64,000 nt of DNA from the NCBI RefSeq assembly GCF_000772945.1, contig NZ_JPVN01000002.1, forward strand, positions 62,001 through 126,000, in the 5' to 3' direction. A model generated the notes under the pieces. It made no database searches and had not been told where the DNA came from. It was given only the letters and a program-made list of their open reading frames with translations. The position numbers were made by a program, and so were the translations under genes. This document shows positions 8,345 to 17,055 of the stretch, piece after piece. Origin of the DNA: Ureibacillus manganicus DSM 26584. GTDB lineage: Bacteria; Bacillota; Bacilli; Bacillales_A; Planococcaceae. Numbering within the stretch: the first letter of the stretch is position 1; the number at the start of each line of letters is the position of its first letter.

Positions 8345-11187
8345 TACAAAGTGGTCCATTAACTTCTCCTTTTACAAAAGCCATACAACTACAGTTAGTT
8401 GAACATCAGCCTGGAATATTAACTGTAGAGGCTGTTTCACAGGATAGAAACACTACGCTTCCAGTAGTCACTTGGGGACATCTTTTATTTTATAAATACG
8501 AAACAAACTTTTATGGTCTCCGTTCAACAATAGAGAATGACTCAATTATTTTAACTATGAGTGAATTTTTAGATGTATTATCACCAAAGTTTTCACACCC
8601 TTTTGTACATTTCCAAGGTGCAAATGATGAATCAGAAAAGCTAATTTGTGCAGCAAGAGCAGTTCAGCAACTTTGGAACAACACAGCACTTTGGGATTAT
8701 GCTGTATTTTCGGAAAAAGGCTTAGAATTCGATTTACCATCTTCGTTTAGTAAAGATGACCATGTAATCACTAGCTTCCAGCCTTTCACAGTCGACCTGC
8801 CAAAATGTGTAGAACTTTTAAATACAGCGACTAAACAAAAGTTACTATTTGCTGGTTTACCAAGTGAAGAAATTCCAAATTTAATTCCCTTCTTCAAAAA
8901 CGGCGGTTGGCCATTAAACAATGAGCGCACAATTGGGGATGTGAGGGTTTCACTGAGATTAAGTGAACCAGAGGATGGTCGTGAGATTTGGTTACTTGAA
9001 ACAGTGATTAGCTCGGTAAAATCTGCGAAACTATGGACACCACCTGTACGTAAACGACATTTATCCATTAAGCAGGTACTTCCTACTAAATGGGAAGCCT
9101 ATTCAGAGGAAATCGAATTAATACAAAAACAAATATTTGAATTGATTAAATTAGATCACCCTGGCCTTTCTACAGATGTCTTATTACATGTTGAGCTGGA
9201 AGATCCTGAAGTGCGAGAACTATTACGAAACGATTTCGTAAAATTACAAGCTCTAGGATTTGATGTTATTTTACCTGGTTGGTTAAAAGAACTTAAGCAA
9301 GCTAGAATGCGTGTACGTGTCAGTGCAACGAATCAATCAACGAGAAAAGTTGCTGGACTTGACGATATTTTAACTTTCAAATGGAATTTATCACTTGGAG
9401 GTTCTGAGATTTCTGAAGAACAATTCCGACAAATGGTAAATGAAAATCGCGAATTTATCCGGGTTGGGTCTGAATGGTTCCGCATAGACGCCGAGTGGAT
9501 GAACAGCATTCGTGAACTTATGGATAAAGCAGAAGAAGAAAATTGGACTGTTAAGGAACTATTATTCCGAGAGTTACCTGAAGAACTAGTCGCACCTGTT
9601 CAAGACGATGAGGACTTAGAAGATGCGGAACGGGACGATCCATTGTTTGCCTTTGAAATGCAGAGATCATTGAAAACATATGTGGAACAATTGCAGGATA
9701 AACAAGGTTTACCGCAAGTAACAGTTCCAGTTTCTTTACAGACTGAGTTACGACCATATCAACAAGAAGGTTTTGAATGGCTCGTATTCATGAGAGAGCA
9801 ACGATTTGGAGCCATTTTAGCAGACGATATGGGACTAGGAAAAACAGTGCAATTAATTAGTTATGTATTGCATACAGTAGAAACATTAGGTGATCCTGCT
9901 CCAACAATTATTGTCTGTCCAACATCCGTGTTAGGTAATTGGCAAAAAGAATTATCACGATTTGCTCCGATTTTACGAGTTCATACGCATTACAGTTCAT
10001 CCCGTTTGAAAGATGAAACTTTTAGAAATTATTTAGAAAATGAAAAACCCCATGTTGTGTTAACGACTTATGGTACAATTTCGCAGGATGTTGACTTTTT
10101 AGAGCATATTCACTGGTCTACCATTGTATTAGATGAGGCTCAAAATATAAAAAATATGCAAACCTTACAGTCAAAAGCAATTCGTAAATTGGATGGGACA
10201 CATAATATAGCTTTAACTGGTACACCAATTGAAAATCGATTATCTGAATTATGGGCTATTTTTGATTTTATCCATAAAGGTTATTTAGGTAGCTTTGGAA
10301 AATTCCAAGAACAATTTATTTTGCCCATTGAACGAGATGAATCTGAGCAGCATAAAGAAATATTACGTTCGAAGATCCGCCCATTCTTACTACGTAGAAC
10401 AAAAAATGATCCAAATTTAAATTTGGATTTACCAGATAAATTGGAAACAAAGAAATTCTGCCCACTAACGAATGAACAAGCAGCACTTTATGAGGGGTAT
10501 ATACAAGACACCTTATCTCAAATTGAAACAATGAATGGATTTGAAAAAAAGGGACGAGTCTTACAAATGTTAAGTAAGTTGAAGCAACTTTGTAATCATC
10601 CCGCTCTTTACTTAAAAGAATCCTTCGAAGATGCTCAATCAATGATGGAACGATCTGTTAAGTTAAAAAGTATAGTGGAGCTGGCAACTGAAATTGTTGA
10701 AAATGGTGAACAATGTTTAATATTTACCCAATACATTGGAATGGGTAATTTGTTACAACATTGCTTCAGTGAAATTCTTGATGTGGATGTACCGTTTTTA
10801 ACAGGGAGTATGCCAAAAAGTCAACGGGATTCGTTAGTTGATGCATTTCAAATGGGGGAATTCCCTATTTTCTTACTTTCCTTAAAAGCAGGTGGAACGG
10901 GCTTAAATTTAACTGCTGCTACTCACGTTTTACACGCTGATCGTTGGTGGAATCCCGCGGTGGAAAACCAAGCAACTGATCGGGCTTATCGAATCGGGCA
11001 AACTCAATTTGTGCAAGTTCATAAATTTATAACGATTGGTACAATTGAAGAAAAAGTTGATAAAATGATTGAATTAAAATCCGCACTTTCAGAAGAATTA
11101 ATTCAATCGAGTAACTGGTTAACAGAATTGCAGGATGAGGAACTAATGGATTTGTTAACACTTGATACAACTATGATAAGGTCTTAA
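8341..11187 (+). CDS. ywqA: SNF2-family ATP-dependent helicase/translocase (YwqA-like)
   Basis: The 948-residue protein has an N-terminal region of about 450 residues without helicase motifs, then the SNF2 ATPase core. The motifs are Walker A (DDMGLGKT, near residue 498), Walker B (VLDEAQ, near 597), the LTGTPIENR motif, and in the C-terminal lobe SLKAGGTGLNL and DRAYRIGQ with the arginine finger near 880. Such proteins translocate on double-stranded DNA and remodel bound protein. It overlaps the SWIM gene by four bases and is followed by an intrinsic terminator, so the two form a simple bicistronic operon. Function beyond DNA translocation is unknown. Confidence 0.93.
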   Translation: MIQSGPLTSPFTKAIQLQLVEHQPGILTVEAVSQDRNTTLPVVTWGHLLFYKYETNFYGLRSTIENDSIILTMSEFLDVLSPKFSHPFVHFQGANDESEKLICAARAVQQLWNNTALWDYAVFSEKGLEFDLPSSFSKDDHVITSFQPFTVDLPKCVELLNTATKQKLLFAGLPSEEIPNLIPFFKNGGWPLNNERTIGDVRVSLRLSEPEDGREIWLLETVISSVKSAKLWTPPVRKRHLSIKQVLPTKWEAYSEEIELIQKQIFELIKLDHPGLSTDVLLHVELEDPEVRELLRNDFVKLQALGFDVILPGWLKELKQARMRVRVSATNQSTRKVAGLDDILTFKWNLSLGGSEISEEQFRQMVNENREFIRVGSEWFRIDAEWMNSIRELMDKAEEENWTVKELLFRELPEELVAPVQDDEDLEDAERDDPLFAFEMQRSLKTYVEQLQDKQGLPQVTVPVSLQTELRPYQQEGFEWLVFMREQRFGAILADDMGLGKTVQLISYVLHTVETLGDPAPTIIVCPTSVLGNWQKELSRFAPILRVHTHYSSSRLKDETFRNYLENEKPHVVLTTYGTISQDVDFLEHIHWSTIVLDEAQNIKNMQTLQSKAIRKLDGTHNIALTGTPIENRLSELWAIFDFIHKGYLGSFGKFQEQFILPIERDESEQHKEILRSKIRPFLLRRTKNDPNLNLDLPDKLETKKFCPLTNEQAALYEGYIQDTLSQIETMNGFEKKGRVLQMLSKLKQLCNHPALYLKESFEDAQSMMERSVKLKSIVELATEIVENGEQCLIFTQYIGMGNLLQHCFSEILDVDVPFLTGSMPKSQRDSLVDAFQMGEFPIFLLSLKAGGTGLNLTAATHVLHADRWWNPAVENQATDRAYRIGQTQFVQVHKFITIGTIEEKVDKMIELKSALSEELIQSSNWLTELQDEELMDLLTLDTTMIRS

Positions 11188-11202
11188 GTAAAACGTAGTA
11201 AA

Positions 11203-11240
11203 TAGAGTCGAAGTTGAAGCTGCTTCGACTCTACATTTTG
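11203..11240 (+). terminator. Intrinsic terminator after the SNF2 gene
   Basis: A perfect 11-bp stem (TAGAGTCGAAG with CTTCGACTCTA) with a nine-base loop and a short T-rich tail. Confidence 0.75.
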
Positions 11241-11640
11241 CCTTGTCATTATATACTCTTACCTATTATTCAGTTGTCATATACTCAATACAAGTTCATT
11301 CTTTAGGATGAAATCTTGTAGAGTTAGGAAGAATGCCATCACTACTGTGCGGTCAGTCAGTAATGATTCTACTCTCACCTCCCTTATTTTCGAGGAAATA
11401 TATTTAGAGGGTTTTTTATGTAGCCCGAAAGCTAATTTGACTACTAATACTAAAAGGGTCATAAAACGTGGTTGATCATAAAAAATTATTTACATTTTGA
11501 ATACACTAAAGATTAACTCATTTTTGTTATGTTTCTTACCAAGTGAACAATTATTTTTAATGTTAGGGCTTAATTTACATTCTGTTTTGTATGGATTTAG
11601 TTGTGCTATCCTTCATTTCCTTCAACATTTACATCAGACA
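11241..11640. other. Gene-free stretch
   Basis: About 400 bases between two convergent genes. A 61-codon - strand frame (11277-11462) lacks a ribosome site and looks like chance. I see no promoter or RNA gene. Confidence 0.5.
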
Positions 11641-12138
11641 TTACCTTATTGGTAATACATTTTCTGTATGCGGTAATTCAAAATCGCTTAAAATTTCCTT
11701 CGAGCCAATCGATTTTTCATTAGCAGCCGATTGATTTTCCCCAAAATCAAAAGTTGCTGTTGTTTCTGCTACATGAGCACCTTCACTAAGAACCTTTTCA
11801 CTGGAACCTTTATTTCCAGGAGTTTTTAGTACGTAGAATCGGACATCATCAATCAATACCTCGGTTGAATACACTCTATTATTTTCCTTATTCGTATAAG
11901 ATCTTGTTTGTAATCTGCCATTCACACCTACAAGTGATCCCTTTCCGCAATACGCAGCGATTCGTTCTGCAAGTTTTCCCCATGCACTACATAGAACGAA
12001 ATCTGCTTCTACCGTACCTTCGTTATTACGGTAGTTCCTATTGATAGCCAGTGTAAAGCTAGTTAGTATTCGACCTTCTGATAACTTTTTTAACATTGGA
12101 TCTTTTGTTATTCGACCTACTAGTCCGACTTGATTCAT
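11641..12138 (-). CDS. ssbB: Single-stranded DNA-binding protein, SsbB/YwpH type
   Basis: The 165-residue protein has the OB fold of bacterial SSB over about residues 1-108 (opening MNQVGLVGRIT, then AINRNYRN, ADFVLCSAWGKLAERIAAY and VGVNGRLQTRSY). ATG at 12138 follows AAGGAGGTG. The position between the SNF2 gene and ywpF/fabZ matches B. subtilis ywpH (ssbB), the competence-linked SSB, rather than ssbA in the rpsF operon. The C-terminus ends ELPHTENVLPIR. The usual terminal acidic DDDLPF tip is absent and only an internal SDFELP resembles it, so recruitment of replication partners may be altered. The assignment to ssbB rests on synteny. Confidence 0.85.
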   Translation of the reverse strand: MNQVGLVGRITKDPMLKKLSEGRILTSFTLAINRNYRNNEGTVEADFVLCSAWGKLAERIAAYCGKGSLVGVNGRLQTRSYTNKENNRVYSTEVLIDDVRFYVLKTPGNKGSSEKVLSEGAHVAETTATFDFGENQSAANEKSIGSKEILSDFELPHTENVLPIR

Positions 12139-12342
12139 TATTAGCACCTCCTTTCGATACTATCTTACTTTGTGAGATGCAATATTAGCAAAACGCGAAA
12201 AATCACATATGGCTTAATATTTACATTTAAATATTGTTTTTATAAAGGGATAGATTTACTGAGAATTGGGGAGATTGTGATGATATATAAGGTTGTGTTC
12301 GTTTATTTTAAACATCCAAATAAAAAGTTTGGCAATTTTCTA

Positions 12343-12351
12343 TGTTATACT
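12343..12351 (+). promoter_or_regulatory. Possible extended -10 promoter for ywpF
   Basis: TG-T-TATACT forms an extended -10 element, 33 bases before the ywpF start. A TTGGCA hexamer at 12329 is too close to act as a standard -35. Confidence 0.35.
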
Positions 12352-12384
12352 TAATTTATCTATTTTTTGAAGGGAGAATGCGCA

Positions 12385-12810
12385 ATGAAGACATTTAAAA
12401 TGCTCTCTTTTGATCTAATTAAAGAAGATGGTAAGCTAAACTTTCCTTTAATCGATGGCATTGTCATTAATCAAGAAAATAGTCATAAATCATGGGTTTT
12501 AGAGCTATTTATTTCAAAAGAACATATAAAAACCTTTCATCAATTACATAATTCCGGAGAAGTATTTGACGTACATGTTGTTATTTCTTTCCCTGATAAT
12601 GAACCTGCACCATTTTCTGTTGTGGTGAACGAAATTCGTGAAATTCGGGGAAATTACTCAGTCTTGCTAAAAGGGGCTGTAAAACAATTAAGAAAAAAAT
12701 ATGCAGAACAACTTCTAAAGTTATTGCTTGAAGAAAATTTGCCTAAAGAAGAACTGATTACTCGTTTTGAACAAGGTATGAGAGAACGACCAAAGTTGAA
12801 GGAAATTTAA
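12385..12810 (+). CDS. ywpF: YwpF family protein
   Basis: The 141-residue product, beginning MKTFKMLSFDLIKEDGK, matches the small YwpF family, and its place between ssbB and fabZ matches B. subtilis ywpF. The ATG at 12385 has GAAGGGAG upstream; the alternative TTG at 12367 lies in the ribosome site. The C-terminal third is a charged helical segment (LRKKYAEQLLKLLLEENLP). It is convergent with neither neighbour: the next gene is on the opposite strand beyond a bidirectional terminator. The function is unknown. Confidence 0.8.
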   Translation: MKTFKMLSFDLIKEDGKLNFPLIDGIVINQENSHKSWVLELFISKEHIKTFHQLHNSGEVFDVHVVISFPDNEPAPFSVVVNEIREIRGNYSVLLKGAVKQLRKKYAEQLLKLLLEENLPKEELITRFEQGMRERPKLKEI

Positions 12811-12871
12811 ACTAGAAAGTAAATAATAAAGAAAGTTGCAGGTCTATACCACGACTTAACATTTCATAAAG

Positions 12872-12925
12872 AAAATCAGAAACGCGTTCTAGAGCCCTCT
12901 AGAAAATGCGTTTCTGATTTTTGTC
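12872..12925. terminator. Long bidirectional terminator between ywpF and the lipoprotein gene
   Basis: Outer arms AAAATCAGAAACGC and GCGTTTCTGATTTT pair perfectly, and inside them TTCTAGA pairs with TCTAGAA around GCCC. T-rich sequence follows on both strands, which suits the convergent gene pair. Confidence 0.85.
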
Positions 12926-12963
12926 CTGTCTTCGTGCTATTCAAATGATGGCATAACTAATGG

Positions 12964-13404
12964 TTATTTGTTGTCATCTACTATACGCTCGTCGTTATTA
13001 TTGATAACTCCAGAATTACCATTTTGGCCAGCACCGTTACTATTTTGTACCCCATCGCTAGTAGTTGTTCCGTCCATACCATTACCACCGTTGACAGTAC
13101 CGTTTAGACCGTTATTTGTAGTTCCTTCTAGCCCGCCGTTGTTAACTTCTGGGGTCATCCCATTGTTATCATTAACAGTGCCGTTGTTGTTGTTGTCCAA
13201 CAAACCGTCGTTGTTGTTGTTGCCATTGTTGTCTAACAAACCGTCATTATTGTTGTTCCCATCAAGAACATCATTAACGCCGTTCTCGACATCATTTGCT
13301 CCCTCTCGGACATCCTCTCCAAGATCGTTTGCTGCATTATCTGCAGTATTACACCCCACTAATAGAGCTGATCCTAAGATAAATGCGTACAATGGCTTTT
13401 TCAT
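12964..13404 (-). CDS. Asn/Gly/Asp-rich lipoprotein of unknown function
   Basis: The 146-residue protein has a lipoprotein signal peptide with lipobox LLVGC (Cys18). The mature part is almost wholly low complexity: runs of Asn mixed with Gly, Asp and Thr, including a repeated NNNNDGLLDNN unit around residues 52-75. Processing would leave a disordered hydrophilic chain tethered to the outer face of the membrane. AGGAGGG lies about 12 bases before the ATG. Similar short disordered lipoproteins occur around the spore and cell envelope of Bacillales, but I do not recognise a specific family. Asn codons make the DNA repetitive, so the length may vary between strains. Confidence 0.72.
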   Translation of the reverse strand: MKKPLYAFILGSALLVGCNTADNAANDLGEDVREGANDVENGVNDVLDGNNNNDGLLDNNGNNNNDGLLDNNNNGTVNDNNGMTPEVNNGGLEGTTNNGLNGTVNGGNGMDGTTTSDGVQNSNGAGQNGNSGVINNNDERIVDDNK

Positions 13405-13440
13405 ATAAAAAAGCTCCCTCCTCTCAAGTCAATCTAATTT

Positions 13441-13460
13441 ACATCACACACTTCTGATGT
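13441..13460. promoter_or_regulatory. Dyad upstream of the lipoprotein gene
   Basis: ACATCA and TGATGT are separated by eight bases, about 40 bases upstream of the lipoprotein start. It could be an operator; the binding protein is unknown. Confidence 0.3.
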
Positions 13461-13608
13461 GACTGTTCATAGATTGCCCGGTAAGAGTGGGAACTATCCT
13501 TGACTATTTTAATGCAACTTTCCAGTTTTTTTAAATTAGTTAAACAATAAAGGCTTTAACATTCTGATTACATTGAGTATGAAAGCCATTACTCTATAGT
13601 TAAGGCTT

Positions 13609-13995
13609 TTATTGATTTAACTGATTTTTTAACAACTGTTCTATATAGGCAGCTTCTGCTTTACAACTATAAGTATAATCAGTTCCAAGTTGTTTTTGCA
13701 TTTCATCAATTGATTCAATTTGCTTTTCCGTTGGTTCTTCGTTTAGAATTTTTGCAATTACTTCATCAATTTTTTGCGCAATTTCTTCATGGAATTGTGA
13801 GTTTGTTAAAATTTCATTAGGTATTTTTTCATACCAAGCAGCGTTTTCAGTAAAATATTCTTGCCAGTTTTTTATAAAATCTTCCATGGAAAATTTATCT
13901 TCATCCCAGCCTATACTTGCTAAATATGCTTCAAACGATTTCGAGATCGAACGCGTAATACTGATTTTTACGCCAGAAGACAAATCTTTATACAT
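13609..13995 (-). CDS. Hypothetical protein, 128 residues
   Basis: The product is an acidic, largely helical soluble protein (WDEDKFSMEDFIKNWQEYF, then a Glu/Gln-rich C-terminal half with one cysteine). AGGAGG lies seven to eight bases before the ATG at 13995, which makes the gene credible. It is isolated between the lipoprotein gene and fabZ, with about 160 bases on the fabZ side. I do not recognise a family and no cofactor or catalytic motif is visible. Confidence 0.6.
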   Translation of the reverse strand: MYKDLSSGVKISITRSISKSFEAYLASIGWDEDKFSMEDFIKNWQEYFTENAAWYEKIPNEILTNSQFHEEIAQKIDEVIAKILNEEPTEKQIESIDEMQKQLGTDYTYSCKAEAAYIEQLLKNQLNQ

Positions 13996-14160
13996 TATTT
14001 TATAACCTCCTACGTTTAAAAAAGCAAATTTTGACCGGATTTTCCTAGCCTTTAATAATTCACTCTTTCTATTGTATCTTTTATAAAATTTGATTTCAAT
14101 TAATTCATCTGTTTTCTAATATAAGAAGCCACATAGGAGAACATCAAATTTAGTCGCTAA

Positions 14161-14598
14161 TTATTTTGGTTGTGCTGGTCCGATAGCAAATAATATGTCA
14201 GCTTCACAAACTAACTCTCCATCTACTGTAGCAATAGCATGACCTTTTCCCATTTGCCCTCTCATTCTGACAAATTCAACTTCTAATCTTAATTGGTCAC
14301 CAGGAACAACTTGACGTTTAAAACGCGCGTTATCAATTCCTGTTAAAAAAGCTAGTCTACCTTTAAATTGCTCTGATTTAAGTAATGCTACTCCACCTAC
14401 TTGAGCTAGTGCTTCTATAATTAATACACCAGGCATTACTGGATAACCAGGGAAATGTCCATTGAAAAAGTCTTCATTTATGGAAACATTTTTCAGACCA
14501 ACTGCTCGCTTCCCTTCTTCAACTTCAATAATGCGGTCCACTAATAAGAATGGATAACGGTGTGGTAAAATTTCTTGAATTTGATCAGCATGTAACAT
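14161..14598 (-). CDS. fabZ: 3-hydroxyacyl-ACP dehydratase FabZ
   Basis: FabZ removes water from (3R)-hydroxyacyl-ACP in type II fatty acid elongation. The 145-residue product carries the hot-dog fold active-site segment [19 protein letters not shown], with catalytic His48 and Glu62, and the [14 protein letters not shown] opening typical of the family. The ATG at 14598 follows AGGAGG. An ATG seven codons upstream lies before the ribosome site and was rejected. Synteny with ywpB of B. subtilis supports the call. About 250 bases separate it from the next gene upstream, so it has its own promoter, which I could not identify. Confidence 0.96.
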   Translation of the reverse strand: MLHADQIQEILPHRYPFLLVDRIIEVEEGKRAVGLKNVSINEDFFNGHFPGYPVMPGVLIIEALAQVGGVALLKSEQFKGRLAFLTGIDNARFKRQVVPGDQLRLEVEFVRMRGQMGKGHAIATVDGELVCEADILFAIGPAQPK

Positions 14599-14814
14599 TA
14601 TATATCCTCCTATTTTCAATTAATATGTATTAGTTTTTGTATATAAATAAACAAACTAAATATTTCCACTTAATTTATCATATCATAAAATTCAACATAT
14701 TTTTCCTTTGATGGATAACTTTCCATATTTTTACGACTTACATAACAAATGAGTACAAAGATAGTATGTCTCTAAAGTAGCTTTTATAGAAGAAAAAAGT
14801 GGGAAGAATATGTT

Positions 14815-14843
14815 TCAAAAATAAATGCAAAAAAGCATTTATT
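14815..14843 (-). terminator. Intrinsic terminator after the EpuA-like gene
   Basis: AATAAATGC pairs perfectly with GCATTTATT around six A residues. On the - strand it is followed by TTTTTG. Confidence 0.7.
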
Positions 14844-14852
14844 ATGAATGCA

Positions 14853-15173
14853 TTATTCTATCCCATTAATGATGTCTAACATATGTTGCCATGTAGCCCA
14901 GTTTAAAGCATCCATTGGATTTCCGTCGCCGATTACACCATAACCAATCATTAGACCAAGTATTGCAACAAAAAGAAGTACAGTAAAGAAAATTATTACT
15001 TTAATACTTGTTGCAAGAAGTCTAGATAAGAAAATCTCTTTTGTTGTTTGTGGTTGTTTTACTTCATTCTTTTTCTTTTGTTCTTCTTTTCGCATACGTC
15101 TTCGACTAGTTTTCTTTAGCCCTGATGTATCTTCGTTTGAGTTTGGTCTCTCACTTATTAATTCGTTCGTCAT
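14853..15173 (-). CDS. EpuA-like membrane protein (family annotated as DNA-directed RNA polymerase subunit beta)
   Basis: This 106-residue protein has a Lys/Arg-rich cytoplasmic N-terminus (about residues 19-40), one membrane helix (about 55-80) and a short outer tail ending GVIGDGNPMDALNWATWQHMLDIING. That tail matches the small EpuA family (Pfam EpuA). Databases often name it an RNA polymerase beta subunit although it is not related to RpoB. AGGAGT precedes the ATG. It follows flhP on the same strand by 128 bases, the same neighbourhood as in other Bacillales. Its function is unknown; a role at the cell envelope near MreB-type proteins is only suggested by context. Confidence 0.78.
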   Translation of the reverse strand: MTNELISERPNSNEDTSGLKKTSRRRMRKEEQKKKNEVKQPQTTKEIFLSRLLATSIKVIIFFTVLLFVAILGLMIGYGVIGDGNPMDALNWATWQHMLDIINGIE

Positions 15174-15300
15174 TTATTTGTACTCCTTTAAAATCACATA
15201 ACACATGGTATCAGGAGTTGATACCATGTGAAGTTAGTTTTTTATTATTATTAACGATTTCTTTATCTACTAAACATACTAGATTTAATAGTACTTTAAA

Positions 15301-16131
15301 TTATCTAATGCCATTTATCAGTCCAAGCATTTGATCTGCTAAAGTAATAGCACGAGATTGAAATTGATAAGATCTTTGGGCTGTAATAAGATTTGTCATT
15401 TCTTTAGAGATGTCTACATTGGACTGTTCTAGTGCGCCATTTCGAATCCCTATTTCAGAACGAGCCGGGCCCTGTAAGTTGATTAATATTACTTCTTCTA
15501 ACTCAGCAAAGTTTTCCGGAATTCCAATATATGTATCTGAAATATGTTCCATTGCTTGTGGTTTTTGAAGTTCAGTAATACCAAGTTCAACGGAAAGTGT
15601 CTCGCCATTTGGGTAATTAACACCTAGAATTCCATCTTCAGTTAAGCTGAAATTACTAAAATCTGATGGGAATAAAATTGCATTACCAGTTGAATCAGCA
15701 ACAGCATACCCATCACCATTCACTAGCATAACTTGGCCATTTTCAACAGGGGAAACATAGAAGTTACCTTGTCTTGAATAGGCAACGTTTACTTCATTTT
15801 CACCATTTGGCCTTAATATATTAAAATATTGCTTTTCTTTTGTAAGTGCAATATCTAAGTCACGATCAGTCTGTTGAATGTTCCCTTGTGAATGAATTGT
15901 TTGTATTTGGCTAATCCTCGCACCAACACCATATCGAATACCAGCTGGTGATTGTCGTTGTGCAGAGTCTAATTTATCGTTATTAAACTGTTGGTATAAA
16001 AGCTCTGAAAACTTTGCTTCTTTTGCTTTATAACCAGCTGTGGTACTGTTTGAAAGATTATTACTTATTGTGTCAATTTGTTGTTGCAACTGATTAAGAG
16101 TGTTTGTCGCTGTAATCATTGTACGAAGCAT
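15301..16131 (-). CDS. flhP: Flagellar hook-basal body protein FlhP
   Basis: The 276-residue product begins MLRTMITATNTLNQLQQQIDTISNNLSNSTTAGYK, the N-terminal coiled helix shared by flagellar rod and hook proteins (FlgG/FlgF/FlgE). It closes with the matching C-terminal helix (NVDISKEMTNLITAQRSYQFQSRAI). These ends assemble into the rod core. It directly follows flhO, as in B. subtilis, where FlhO and FlhP form the distal rod. GGAGGAG precedes the ATG. The pair is transcribed after mbl with small gaps, so the three may share a transcript. Confidence 0.9.
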   Translation of the reverse strand: MLRTMITATNTLNQLQQQIDTISNNLSNSTTAGYKAKEAKFSELLYQQFNNDKLDSAQRQSPAGIRYGVGARISQIQTIHSQGNIQQTDRDLDIALTKEKQYFNILRPNGENEVNVAYSRQGNFYVSPVENGQVMLVNGDGYAVADSTGNAILFPSDFSNFSLTEDGILGVNYPNGETLSVELGITELQKPQAMEHISDTYIGIPENFAELEEVILINLQGPARSEIGIRNGALEQSNVDISKEMTNLITAQRSYQFQSRAITLADQMLGLINGIR

Positions 16132-16202
16132 GTCAAAACTCCTCCATTCATTCGGATTAGATTAATACAAAAAGTTGCACATACAGAACCTGAATTTTTG
16201 TA

Positions 16203-17039
16203 TTAGACTCGTCCAATTTCATTTACTGCTTTTTCCATGCTTTTATCATAAGCTTGAAGTACTTTTTGGTTTGCTTCAAAGGCACGATATGCTGTCAGTA
16301 AATCTGTCATAGATTTTGCTGAGTCCACATTGGATCCTTCCAAAAAGTTTTGTTTAAACCCGAATGTAACGCCTTCTTGGTTAAAAGCAGATGCTAAATT
16401 CGTACCGTCTACTGTTTGAAATAAGCCGTTATCTTGTTTAACTAAAAGAGCAGGATTTAGTGAAAATGATACTCCTAATGTTGCTACTTCAACGTCATCC
16501 ACAGATACCGTTCCATCTCCTGAAACAACAAAATTATCATTTGGCACAATAATACGTTCCCCAGTATCTGATAGAACATAATAACCATTTCCATTAACAA
16601 GATAACCTTCTGGATCTAATGTGAAGTTCCCGTTACGAGTATAGGCCTCTCCACCATCTGGATGCTCTAATCTAAAGAAGATTGCGCCACTATTTCCTGA
16701 TTCTTCATCTATAGGGAATAATCCATCGATTAGAGCAATATCTGTCGTCTTATTCGTTTCTATTAATGACCCTTGCGCATGATTTGCAAGTGTTTCTTGT
16801 AAGTATATACCCGTGTTTACAGCGCCGATTTCTTGTATAAATGGAGCGTTGATTTTCTTATCTACTGGTATATTTGTATTTCCAACTGCAGATAGTAACA
16901 TATCTGGGAACGAGCGAATCGTTGACTGATCAGCTTTAAATCCAGGTGTGTTTGCATTTGCCATATTATTAGTAATTATTTCTGTTTTTCTTTGTTGAGC
17001 GATCATTCCTGTTGCTACAGTATAAAGTCCTTTAAACAA
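16203..17039 (-). CDS. flhO: Flagellar hook-basal body protein FlhO
   Basis: The 278-residue protein has the rod/hook N-terminal motif (GLYTVATGMIAQQRKTEIITNNMANANTPGFKAD) and the C-terminal partner helix (NVDSAKSMTDLLTAYRAFEANQKVLQAYD). It is paralogous to FlhP 71 bases downstream, and the order mbl-flhO-flhP is that of B. subtilis. Translation probably starts at TTG, with GAGGTGA nine or so bases upstream. Only 16 bases separate it from mbl. A product of the distal flagellar rod, it implies that the host is, or recently was, motile. Confidence 0.9.
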   Translation of the reverse strand: MFKGLYTVATGMIAQQRKTEIITNNMANANTPGFKADQSTIRSFPDMLLSAVGNTNIPVDKKINAPFIQEIGAVNTGIYLQETLANHAQGSLIETNKTTDIALIDGLFPIDEESGNSGAIFFRLEHPDGGEAYTRNGNFTLDPEGYLVNGNGYYVLSDTGERIIVPNDNFVVSGDGTVSVDDVEVATLGVSFSLNPALLVKQDNGLFQTVDGTNLASAFNQEGVTFGFKQNFLEGSNVDSAKSMTDLLTAYRAFEANQKVLQAYDKSMEKAVNEIGRV

Positions 17040-17055
17040 TGCGATTCACCTCTTT

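Noticed and set aside
12968-13408. 146-residue + strand frame
   Set aside because: Antisense shadow of the Asn-rich lipoprotein; its Pro/Leu/Ser composition comes from the complementary repeats.
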